A stretch of DNA of 64,000 nt from Verrucomicrobiota bacterium (lineage in GTDB: Bacteria > Verrucomicrobiota > Verrucomicrobiia > Opitutales > Opitutaceae). The translations under genes were made by a program, and so were the position numbers. Of this stretch, positions 7,952 to 15,211 are shown one piece after another; position 1 is the first letter of the stretch; the number at the start of each line of letters is the position of its first letter. The DNA is taken from the NCBI GenBank assembly GCA_028293545.1, contig JAQGOP010000051.1, positions 1-64,000 on the forward strand. The letters run 5' to 3'. The notes beneath the pieces are model-generated. The model had not been told where the DNA came from. It searched no databases and saw only the letters and a program-made list of their open reading frames with translations.

Positions 7952-8977
7952 TCAGAGCAGGAATTTCCCCTTCGTCATCACCTGCTCGTCGTCGAGCCAG
8001 ATGTCGAAATTTCGCCCGACACAATCGATGTGGGTCGTGCTCTTCCAAGGCTGGCCGGTGTGTTCCGAGTACGGGTGGCCGAAGGCGATGTGAATGCCGG
8101 GAAGTTTTTCGTCCTGTAGGATGTGCCCGATGATGTGCGTGCACGCGAGGTTCGTGCCGATGGCGAACTCGCCGACGCGGTCGGAGTTTTCGTCGGTGTG
8201 GCAGTAGGCGTCGAATTCCTCCAGCAGCTCCCGGTTGGAACAGGCGAGGCTCGCGATGCGGTTGTCCTTGATCTCGATGGTCAACGGCGTGGCCCCGATG
8301 TCGCCGTATTTCTGGCAGAGGTAGTCGCCGACGACGCCATCCACGACGAAGCGCCCGTTGGAGTTGAACGGCGAGGTGAAGATTTCGCCGCCCGGGAGGT
8401 TGCCCCATTTCTCGGGCGAGATAAGCCCGGCGGTTTTCACCCATTTCAAATCCTGCGAGAGTTCGGCGACGTAATCCGTGCCGGCGGCGGTCCGGCACGT
8501 GACGCGCTGCGCGCGGCGGCACTTCTCGATGAGTTTCTGGGAGAGACGGTCGATCGCGACGAAATCGGCGCGCATGCCTTCGAGCATGATCTGCTTGTTG
8601 ATGTTCACCATGTGGCCGTGCCGGATGTGGCGCGGGTTGATGACATCCATCATCTGCATGCGCGTGCGAAGTTCGCCGACCTGCGTGATCGCCGCGTAAA
8701 TGCTGACCTGCGACTGGGCGAGGTCCGCGAGAATTTCCGGCGGCATGTCGCGATGCGGGCGCGGGCCGTGGTCCTCGAGCACGAACACCGAGTACTCCGC
8801 GCCGGTCTTTTCAATCTCCGCGCGCAGGGCCGCCGCAATCTCCGAGCACGCGCGATCCGTGATCAGCGTAAACCGCTCCTGCGGCTGGAGGCGCAGGCAG
8901 ATGTGGATCGCGTTGTGCGCCCCGGGCGACAGCGCGGGATCGAAGGTGGCGGTGGGCGGAAGATCGATGACTGACAT
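7952..8977 (-). CDS. M29-type aminopeptidase-like protein
   Basis: A 341-residue protein resembling the thermophilic aminopeptidase (M29/AmpS) family of metallo-exopeptidases. PGGEIFTSP carries the family Glu ligand, and the C-terminus HIAFGHPYSEHT...STTHIDCV...WLDDEQVMTKGKFLL matches the His/Asp ligand-bearing end of M29 enzymes. The N-terminal part binds neither a signal peptide nor a membrane. Lying directly downstream of a glutamate-cysteine-ligase-like gene, it may hydrolyse or edit the peptide made by the neighbouring ligases rather than act as a general peptidase. Confidence 0.75.
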   Translation of the reverse strand: MSVIDLPPTATFDPALSPGAHNAIHICLRLQPQERFTLITDRACSEIAAALRAEIEKTGAEYSVFVLEDHGPRPHRDMPPEILADLAQSQVSIYAAITQVGELRTRMQMMDVINPRHIRHGHMVNINKQIMLEGMRADFVAIDRLSQKLIEKCRRAQRVTCRTAAGTDYVAELSQDLKWVKTAGLISPEKWGNLPGGEIFTSPFNSNGRFVVDGVVGDYLCQKYGDIGATPLTIEIKDNRIASLACSNRELLEEFDAYCHTDENSDRVGEFAIGTNLACTHIIGHILQDEKLPGIHIAFGHPYSEHTGQPWKSTTHIDCVGRNFDIWLDDEQVMTKGKFLL

Positions 8978-9062
8978 CAGGAAAGTGACGGGTGGCGGGA
9001 GCGTAGTGACGAGAGGAAAATTGAAGGTGCGCGGGCGAATGCTTGCTGTGGGGGATTCCCGG

Positions 9063-9087
9063 AGCAGGCGGGCCGCCTGCGCTACTT
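9063..9087 (-). repeat. REP-like element supplying the GCS2 gene stop
   Basis: A copy of the REP family (core GCAGGCGGCCCGCCTGC; minus orientation). Its CTA at 9082-9084 is the TAG stop codon of the GCS2-type ligase gene, so the element overlaps the coding end. Confidence 0.9.
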
Positions 9088-10239
9088 TTTCAAACCAAAC
9101 GTTGTTTCGGCGACGATGTGGTCGACGACGGCTTTAAGGTCGTGGGTGTTTTTCCAGACGGCGAGCTGGCGATCGGCGCCGGTGCCGTTTTTCAGGATCT
9201 CGTGGATCGTCGCGATTTCCTTTCGGCTGCCGAACTCGTCGATCTCCTGGTCCACGAACTCAAGGAGCTCGAGGATCAGGAGCCGCGTGTCGACTTCCTC
9301 CTGCTTGCCAAAATCGATGAGCTTGCCGTCCAGCCCGTGGCGCGAGGCGCGCCAGCGGTTTTCGTCGAGCAGGCGGCGGCGATAGTTTCGCCACGAGAGG
9401 TTTTGCTTGAGGAGCTTGTGGAGCTTGGACACGAGCGCCTGCATCAGCGCGGCGAGCGCGATGGTTTCGTCGACCCGCATGGGGATGTCGCAGACACGAA
9501 ACTCGATCGTGTCGAAGAACGGGTGAAGCCGGATGTCCCACCAGATCTTCTTCGCGTTATCGATGCACTTGGTTTTGACGAGCAGGTCGAGGTAGTCGTT
9601 GTACTCGGCCAGCGATTCAAAGACGTCGGGGATGCCGGTGCGCGGGAAACGCTCGAAGACCTTGACGCGGTAGCTCTTGAACCCGGTGTTGCGCCCGAGC
9701 CAGAAGGGCGAATTCGTGGACAGCGCGAAAATGTGCGGCAGGAAATAGCGCGCCATGTTCATCACCTGGATGGCGACGGCGCGGTCGGGAATGCCGACGT
9801 GAACGTGAAGGCCGAAGATGAGGTTGGCGCGCGCGACCTGCTGCATGTCCTCGACGATGCCTTCGTAGCGTTCGCCCTTGGTGATTTTCTGGTCTATCCA
9901 GTGCGAGAAAGGATGCGTGCCTGACGCCGCGATGGTGAGGTTGCGGTTGCGGGCGAGGCGCCAGAGATCGCTGCGGAGCTTGGTGACGGCGACCCGGGCG
10001 CAGGCCACGTCGGGACAGATGTCGGTGCCGACTTCGACGACCGACTGGTGCATCTCGGTCTTCACGCGTTCGCGCAGGAGGGTTTTCCCGTCCTCCATGA
10101 TCTGCTCAACGTGCGAGCGGAGTTCGCGGGTTTCGGGATCGATGATCTGAAACTCCTCCTCGATCCCGAGCGTGAAGAGTCGATTTTTCCTGGCGGACAA
10201 CGGCGGACGGCTGTGGGACTTGCTGGGGGCGGCGCTCAT
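9082..10239 (-). CDS. GCS2/YbdK-type carboxylate-amine ligase
   Basis: A 385-residue member of the glutamate-cysteine ligase 2 family (YbdK, glutamine-synthetase fold), enzymes that couple a carboxylate such as glutamate to an amine using ATP. TLGIEEEFQIID near residue 24 is the family N-terminal metal-binding signature, HVHVGI near 143 and EFRVCDIPMRVDE near 248 are further conserved strands. It sits between an ATP-grasp ligase gene and an M29-type peptidase gene on the same strand, with 97 and 104 bp spacers filled by repeats. The actual substrates are unknown; a gamma-glutamyl amide is only one option. The stop codon lies in a REP element. Confidence 0.85.
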   Translation of the reverse strand: MSAAPSKSHSRPPLSARKNRLFTLGIEEEFQIIDPETRELRSHVEQIMEDGKTLLRERVKTEMHQSVVEVGTDICPDVACARVAVTKLRSDLWRLARNRNLTIAASGTHPFSHWIDQKITKGERYEGIVEDMQQVARANLIFGLHVHVGIPDRAVAIQVMNMARYFLPHIFALSTNSPFWLGRNTGFKSYRVKVFERFPRTGIPDVFESLAEYNDYLDLLVKTKCIDNAKKIWWDIRLHPFFDTIEFRVCDIPMRVDETIALAALMQALVSKLHKLLKQNLSWRNYRRRLLDENRWRASRHGLDGKLIDFGKQEEVDTRLLILELLEFVDQEIDEFGSRKEIATIHEILKNGTGADRQLAVWKNTHDLKAVVDHIVAETTFGLKK

Positions 10240-10250
10240 GGGGAAGGGAG

Positions 10251-10320
10251 TTTTTTTAACCGCGAATGAACGCGAATTCGGAGTCCAGCCGTGTTTGATT
10301 CGCGTTCATGCGCGATTAAA
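10251..10320. repeat. Dispersed inverted repeat between two ligase genes
   Basis: Arms 10251-10283 (TTTTTTAACCGCGAATGAACGC...) and 10296-10320 (GATTCGCGTTCATGCGCGATTAAA) face each other across about 12 bases, between the ATP-grasp and GCS2-type genes of one apparent transcription unit. It would form a hairpin inside the polycistronic message if they are co-transcribed. Confidence 0.7.
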
Positions 10321-10336
10321 CTAGCTGTGTTCTGTA

Positions 10337-11290
10337 TTACTTGGTTCTGCCGGTGGCGGATTGCTGGATGTATTTGCCCCAGGTGAGGTTGCTTTTGCCG
10401 GGTTGATGTTCCTTGGCCTTGCGGATGGCCATCCTGGCGGCGGCGGCGACAACCCAGGAGAAATTCTCTTCACCGACGGATTTTCGATCCGCGTCGGGAG
10501 CCGGGTTACAAAAGTCGATCGCGTACGGGACGCCGTCGTGCACGGCGAATTCCACCGTGTTGAAATCGTAGCCGAGGTTCTGGTTCAGCGTGAGGACGTC
10601 CTGATGCACGCGGTCGAGCAGTGCCTTCGACGGCGCGGGGCGATCGACGACGTAGCGAAGGTGAGGCGCGTTACGCGGCTCGTAGGGCATGATCAGCACG
10701 TCCTCGCCGCCGATGCAGTAGCAGCGGAAGTAGTCGTCGAACGAAACCTCGCTCTGGAGGAGCATCACGAGCTGGTTGGTTTCGGCATAGGCTGCGAAGA
10801 ATTCGTCGGGGTTGCGGACCTTGTAGACGTTTTTCCAGCCGCCGCCCGAGTGCGGTTTGAAATAGGCGGGCCAGCCGATGTAGGAAAAAATTCCCTCCCA
10901 ATCGAGCGGGTAGGCGAGGTTGGCGAAGGACTCGGCCGAGCAGTCGGTGGGATGTTCCTTCGATGGCAGCAGCACCGTGTTCGGCACGGCGACGCCGAGT
11001 TTGCTGGCGAGGCAGTTGTTGAAAAATTTCTCGTCGGCCGACCACCAGAACGGGTTGTTGACGACGGCGGTGCCGTTGAGCGCGGCGTTTTTAAGGTACG
11101 CACGGTAAAACGGAACGTCCTGCGAAATGCGGTCGAGGATCACGGCGTACTCGGTGGGTTCGCCTTGGATGACTTTGTTGACAGTAACTTCCTCGGCAAC
11201 AATGCCGGGTTCCCCCAGGCTGTTGATGCGTTCGATGAAGGCCTCGGGAAACGTGCGTTCTTTACCGTGGAGGATGCCGATTTTTTTCAT
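10337..11290 (-). CDS. ATP-grasp ligase (RimK/D-Ala-D-Ala ligase-like)
   Basis: A 317-residue ATP-grasp protein. YFKPHSGGGWKNVYKV supplies the Lys and glycine-rich ATP loop, and FNTVEFAVHDGVPYAIDFCNPAPDAD the acidic Mg-binding strand with terminal Asn. The N-terminal domain (MKKIGILHGKERTFPEAFIERIN) has the pre-ATP-grasp fold pattern. Such enzymes join a carboxylate to an amine through an acyl phosphate. Only 21 bases separate its start from the stop of the upstream esterase gene, so the two are very probably co-transcribed. The substrate is unknown. Confidence 0.8.
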   Translation of the reverse strand: MKKIGILHGKERTFPEAFIERINSLGEPGIVAEEVTVNKVIQGEPTEYAVILDRISQDVPFYRAYLKNAALNGTAVVNNPFWWSADEKFFNNCLASKLGVAVPNTVLLPSKEHPTDCSAESFANLAYPLDWEGIFSYIGWPAYFKPHSGGGWKNVYKVRNPDEFFAAYAETNQLVMLLQSEVSFDDYFRCYCIGGEDVLIMPYEPRNAPHLRYVVDRPAPSKALLDRVHQDVLTLNQNLGYDFNTVEFAVHDGVPYAIDFCNPAPDADRKSVGEENFSWVVAAAARMAIRKAKEHQPGKSNLTWGKYIQQSATGRTK

Positions 11291-11311
11291 GGGGATGGTG
11301 GCGGCTTCGGG

Positions 11312-12031
11312 TTATTTGAGGAGGTCGAGATATTGGGGAAACATATCGCGCCAGTAATTCCAGTCGTGGCCGGACCATTTCCGGTCGTCGAGAAAGTGGG
11401 GGATGCCTTTCGAGTTAAGGATCGCGGAGAGCTCGAGGTTGCGGGGCCGGCAGCTGTCCCAATCACCGGTGCCGAGCACGATACCGAGGTTTTGGATTTG
11501 GGAAAGGAGGCCGTAGTCGGTGAGGGCCGGGAGGTAGTCGACGGGATTGTTGAAGTAACAATTGTCGTCGTAGTAGCCGTCGAGGAACGAACGGATATCG
11601 AAGGAGCCGCTTAGGCTGATCATATAGCCGACGACGTCGGGGTGGCGGAAGGCAAAGTTTGCGGCGTGGTAACCGCCGAAGCTGGCACCGGTGACGCAGA
11701 CCTTGTGGCGGCCGGTGTCGCGTTGGGCGAAGGGCACGACGTCGTGGAGGATCACGTTTTCATACGCCATGTGCGTGCGCACGCGGTCGGCGGGATGGAT
11801 CGATTGGTTGTACCAGCTCTGTTCGTCGATGCCGTCGGGACAGTAGATTTTGACGCGGCCGGCGTCGACGAGGTGCGCCACCGAATCGATCAGGTGGAAA
11901 TCCTTGTTCTGATAGTAGCGTCCAAGCGAAGTGGGAAACGCGATGACGGGCCACCCGGCGTGGCCAAACGTCAGCATGTCGAAATCCCGGCTGAGATGCG
12001 GCGTGTACCAGCGAATATGTTCTTCCTTCAT
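11312..12031 (-). CDS. Alpha/beta hydrolase, COG4947-like esterase
   Basis: A 239-residue serine esterase. GASFGGY carries the nucleophile elbow G-x-S-x-G, and SGHDWNYW near the C-terminus the catalytic His. The frame is open further upstream through repeat sequence, but the ATG at 12031 (MKEEHIRWYTPHLSRDFDML) begins the recognisable family. First gene of the ligase cluster on this strand; the next ATP-grasp gene starts 21 bases after its stop. A second esterase is transcribed divergently. In this context an ester-releasing or transesterifying step in the ligase pathway is plausible. Confidence 0.78.
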   Translation of the reverse strand: MKEEHIRWYTPHLSRDFDMLTFGHAGWPVIAFPTSLGRYYQNKDFHLIDSVAHLVDAGRVKIYCPDGIDEQSWYNQSIHPADRVRTHMAYENVILHDVVPFAQRDTGRHKVCVTGASFGGYHAANFAFRHPDVVGYMISLSGSFDIRSFLDGYYDDNCYFNNPVDYLPALTDYGLLSQIQNLGIVLGTGDWDSCRPRNLELSAILNSKGIPHFLDDRKWSGHDWNYWRDMFPQYLDLLK

Positions 12032-12088
12032 GCGGGAACGGCGACATCCAGAGCAGCCTTTGAGCCAATGGCAATGGCGGTGGGCAAA

Positions 12089-12136
12089 GTAGCGCAGGCG
12101 GCCCGCCTGCTTTGCGAAGTAGCGAGTAGCGAGTAG
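12089..12136 (+). repeat. REP-like element plus GTAGCGAGTA tandem tail
   Basis: A REP copy at 12089-12111 (plus orientation) is followed by tandem AGTAGCGAGTAGCGAGTAG. The same REP-plus-tail composite recurs at 21.15, 34.36 and 37.14 kb. It sits upstream of the COG4947-like esterase start. Confidence 0.85.
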
Positions 12137-12156
12137 GTCCAAACAAATCCCAATCC

Positions 12157-12322
12157 ATTTGAACAGAAGGGAACGAAGGGAACGAAGAGGTTCAGGTTTG
12201 CGCGACCTATCGTGCCATTGACGGTCCCGGGATCGGGATTTCCCAGAACCTATCTCGTGAAGGGCCACGAGCGATTCTGCCGACCAGAACCGCTTCGTTT
12301 CCTTCGTTGCCTTCTGTTCAAA
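12157..12322. repeat. Inverted element with TTTGAACAGAAGG arms, copy 1
   Basis: Left arm 12157-12196 (ATTTGAACAGAAGGGAACGA...GGTTCAGG) is the near-exact inverse of right arm 12283-12322 (CCAGAACCGCTTCG...CTGTTCAAAT). The 85-base centre shares blocks (CCTATCGTGCC, ACGAGCGATTC) with the second copy at 21.24-21.39 kb. The element fills the divergent space between the two esterase genes. Confidence 0.85.
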
Positions 12323-12392
12323 TCAGATGGCGGTAGCTTCGGAAACCGCTTGGCTTCGGGGGACGCGCGCCGCTTGCTCCGGGCGATTTTCG

Positions 12393-13202
12393 ATGGCTGC
12401 GATTGATAAATTTCCCGACGGAGAACTTCGGCTGCATCGCCGCTTTGCTTCGCGCATCCTCGGGAATCAACGCGACGTCGTCGTCTGGCTGCCGCCGGGC
12501 TGTGACGGGCGTCGTCGCCGTCACCCGGTGGTTTATTTCCAGGATGGGCAGAACATCTTTGACCCGCGCACGGCGTTCCTGGGTAACGCGTGGCACGCGG
12601 GCCGGACCGCCGCGGGACTGATCCGGGTCGGGGAAATCGATCCGCCGATCATGGTGGGCATTTATAATACCGGCTTCGCGCGCATGGACGAATATGCGCC
12701 GACGCGCGGGAAATTTTCAGGGTGGGACGCGGAGGCCTGCCGCAGCCGCGGTTTGGGTCGGGCTTATGCGCGGTTCGTCGTCGAGGAAGTGAAGCCAATG
12801 ATCGATGCGCGCTATCCGACCCTCGAAGGCGCGGCGCACACCGCGGTGGTGGGATCCTCCATGGGCGGGCTGATTTCGTTCTATTGCGCGCTGTGGCACC
12901 CCCGCGTGTTTGGCGCGGCGGGTTTGATGTCACCGTCGATGTGGTGGGACGATGGCGCGCCGGCAAAATTCGTGGAGGGCTTGAGGAAAAAACCAGCGGT
13001 GCGGTTGTGGCTCGACACGGGGACGGCGGAGCCGGGATGGGAGAACGCGCGGCGGTTTCGCGACGTGCTCGTGAGGCGGGGCTGGCGCGAAGACCTGCAC
13101 TACGTGGAAGCCGAAGGCGCGCAGCATAACGAAGCCGCTTGGGGTGGACGCACGGGGGCGCTGTTGAAGTGGTTGTTTCCTCCGGTGGTTCGAGAGGACT
13201 GA
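12393..13202 (+). CDS. Alpha/beta hydrolase, COG2819-like esterase
   Basis: A 269-residue esterase of the ferri-enterobactin-esterase-like (COG2819) group. GSSMGG is the nucleophile elbow; GAQHNEAAW carries the likely catalytic His, and an acidic third member is expected in LDTGTAEPG. The open frame extends to 12327, but that stretch is the dispersed inverted element; the ATG at 12393 (MAAIDKFPDGEL) gives the natural N-terminus. No signal peptide. Transcribed divergently from the ligase cluster and possibly part of it. Confidence 0.78.
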   Translation: MAAIDKFPDGELRLHRRFASRILGNQRDVVVWLPPGCDGRRRRHPVVYFQDGQNIFDPRTAFLGNAWHAGRTAAGLIRVGEIDPPIMVGIYNTGFARMDEYAPTRGKFSGWDAEACRSRGLGRAYARFVVEEVKPMIDARYPTLEGAAHTAVVGSSMGGLISFYCALWHPRVFGAAGLMSPSMWWDDGAPAKFVEGLRKKPAVRLWLDTGTAEPGWENARRFRDVLVRRGWREDLHYVEAEGAQHNEAAWGGRTGALLKWLFPPVVRED

Positions 13203-13208
13203 CGCGGG

Positions 13209-13247
13209 AAAAGTTTCGCTCCGTCGTCCCGGTAGCTGGAGCGAAAC
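13209..13247 (-). terminator. Candidate terminator of the MuiA-like gene
   Basis: On the minus strand, GTTTCGCTCC (13247-13238 as the complement) pairs with GGAGCGAAAC (13222-13213) around a 15-base loop, followed by four T residues. It lies just after the stop of the MuiA-like gene and between two convergent genes. Confidence 0.4.
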
Positions 13248-13253
13248 CATGCG

Positions 13254-14924
13254 TTATTCCAAACCGGCGACGCTCACCTCGTTCGCGTAGTCGACGGAGA
13301 ACTTCACGCTGATCTCGCGCTTTTCGCCCGGCTTCAGGTCGAGGGTCCACTTGAGCGTGCCTTCGTCGGAGGGTTTCACGTCCTTCGCGTCCGGCGAGAG
13401 CTGCTTGACCACGATCTTTTCGTTGCGCGACACCGGCACCTGGTCCGCGACGATCACACGCTCGGCGGTTTTCTTGTTGTTCTGGACCGTGATCAAATAC
13501 TCGTACGTCACGCGCTTTCCCGAATTCGTCAGGCCTGTATCCTCGGTGAATTTGTTCACGCGTTTGTGCTTCACCGTGATTCCTTCGTCGGCGCCGAGGG
13601 CGAGGTCGAACTTTTCGCCGGACATCACGGTGCGCACCGCGCTGGTGGCGACGAAGGTGCCGTCGAGAAACACGTTCATGGGGCCGGCCAGCAGCGGGAA
13701 ATCGGAGGAGTTCACGACCTTCGCGGTCAGGTAGGCGGTCGTGAGCCGTTTCGGAACCGTCAGGTACTCAGGCGTCGCGGCGAAATGCGCGGATGTGATC
13801 GGAACCTTCTGCGGGGAGTTATCGCTCGGGATCGTCGCGGTCGTCGCGATTTTAAACGAGGCGCTCGTCGCTCCGGCCTCGATGGTGGCTTCGGGTTCCC
13901 GGGCGAGGAATTCCTTTACCTCGGGCGTGCCCACCGCCGGCGCGTTGCTGGTGAGAGTCTGCATGTTGATCGCTCCCGTCGCTATTCGTTTTGCGAAACC
14001 GACGTCTTTCTCTGCCGCGAATCGATTCAGCGTCATTTCGTCGCGGGCGCGAAAAATATCCAGGCTCCACACATTCAACGCCGGTGCGGCGCCGCCCAAG
14101 CCGGGGCGCGCGGTCGAGAGCATCAGGGTGACGTCTTTCCAATCCTCGCCGGTGTTCTGGCGAACAATCCCAAAATAACCCAGTGCGACCGCGCGTTCGG
14201 TGCTGAGCACCCGGGCGTCATAGCTCGGCGACCAGCTTGCGCCAGGGACCGTGTAGGAAAGCGCCACGTCGAGCGAACCGGCTTGCGGGGCGGACACGCG
14301 CACGACCACGGTTTTGTAACCGCGGCCGCCCGAACCGCGGAGTTCGTTGAGCTGGCTTTGCGCGGTGTTGATTTTGTTCTGCAGGTTTTCGCGCTGTTCG
14401 TCCAACGCGGCGCGATCCGCCGTGATGCGCGCCTTTTGGTCGGTAAGGTAAGTCAGTGAATTGGTGAACTGCGTGAGATCCGGCCGCGGCACATCTTTCG
14501 TCGGCGGCGCAAAGAGCGCGGTTTCCATGCGGTCGAGCATGGTGGTCTGCGATTGCAGAAGGGTGGCGCGGTCGTCGAGTCCACGGACCTGTTTCTGGAA
14601 GCCGCGCAATAGGTCTTCCACTTCCTTGACGCGGGCATTGGGGGTGAAATCGACGTAGTTCTGGCGCGCGCTGACGTCCAGGATGAGGGCCTGGGCGGTT
14701 CCCTTGCCGCTTACTTGCAGCGAGCGTTCATCGAGCGCTTGGGGAAGATTGGCGAAAGTGAGTTCGGTGGTGCCGCCCACGAGGTCGATCTTGGCGCTGC
14801 GGGTCACGACGGCGCGATCGGTGTACACGGTGACGGCGCTGATCGTGGAATCGACGGGTGCGATTTCGGCGGCGGCGAGGGTGGCGGCGAAAAGCGCGGC
14901 GAGGACGGGAATGAGACGTTTCAT
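13254..14924 (-). CDS. MuiA-like exported protein (DUF4139/DUF4140)
   Basis: A 556-residue exported protein of the mucoidy-inhibitor MuiA family. Signal peptide MKRLIPVLAALFAATLAAAE; then the N-terminal DUF4140 strand region (TISAVTVYTDRAVVTRSAKI), a coiled-coil stretch at about 90-195 rich in Gln, Arg and Glu, and a C-terminal DUF4139 beta-sandwich with VPGASWSPSYDARV and NTGEDWKDVTLMLSTARP, both diagnostic. Biochemical role not established for the family; a cell-envelope location is likely. Single gene with its own candidate terminator. Confidence 0.87.
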   Translation of the reverse strand: MKRLIPVLAALFAATLAAAEIAPVDSTISAVTVYTDRAVVTRSAKIDLVGGTTELTFANLPQALDERSLQVSGKGTAQALILDVSARQNYVDFTPNARVKEVEDLLRGFQKQVRGLDDRATLLQSQTTMLDRMETALFAPPTKDVPRPDLTQFTNSLTYLTDQKARITADRAALDEQRENLQNKINTAQSQLNELRGSGGRGYKTVVVRVSAPQAGSLDVALSYTVPGASWSPSYDARVLSTERAVALGYFGIVRQNTGEDWKDVTLMLSTARPGLGGAAPALNVWSLDIFRARDEMTLNRFAAEKDVGFAKRIATGAINMQTLTSNAPAVGTPEVKEFLAREPEATIEAGATSASFKIATTATIPSDNSPQKVPITSAHFAATPEYLTVPKRLTTAYLTAKVVNSSDFPLLAGPMNVFLDGTFVATSAVRTVMSGEKFDLALGADEGITVKHKRVNKFTEDTGLTNSGKRVTYEYLITVQNNKKTAERVIVADQVPVSRNEKIVVKQLSPDAKDVKPSDEGTLKWTLDLKPGEKREISVKFSVDYANEVSVAGLE

Positions 14925-15211
14925 GGCTTTGATGGGGTGGGAGTTGGAAGCATCAACGGGCTCAGGACTAAAATCTTAGCCGTAAAGTGCCACGTTTTAT
15001 CCGTTTGGGCTCGGGAGAGACCCTCGGGCCTCGTCGTTGGACGGCGGAGGTTGGCGCCGGATGAAGCTGGGGAGCAATAAGCCGGAACCTCGCCAATTCG
15101 GTCGAGACTAACCCGGAGTTTTTCTCCCGCCGACGAGGTATTTTCCCCGATTTCGTCAGGCTGAGAGCGCACTTGCCCGTTAGATTTTCTTTCTACAACG
15201 TTTTCCCTCTC

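Noticed and set aside
10361..11614. Plus-strand open frame opposite the ATP-grasp gene and part of the esterase gene
   Set aside because: Crosses two genuine genes on the other strand and has a composition typical of antisense frames.
12327..12392. Extended N-terminus of the COG2819-like esterase
   Set aside because: The extra codons follow the right arm of a dispersed inverted repeat; the conserved part begins after the ATG at 12393.
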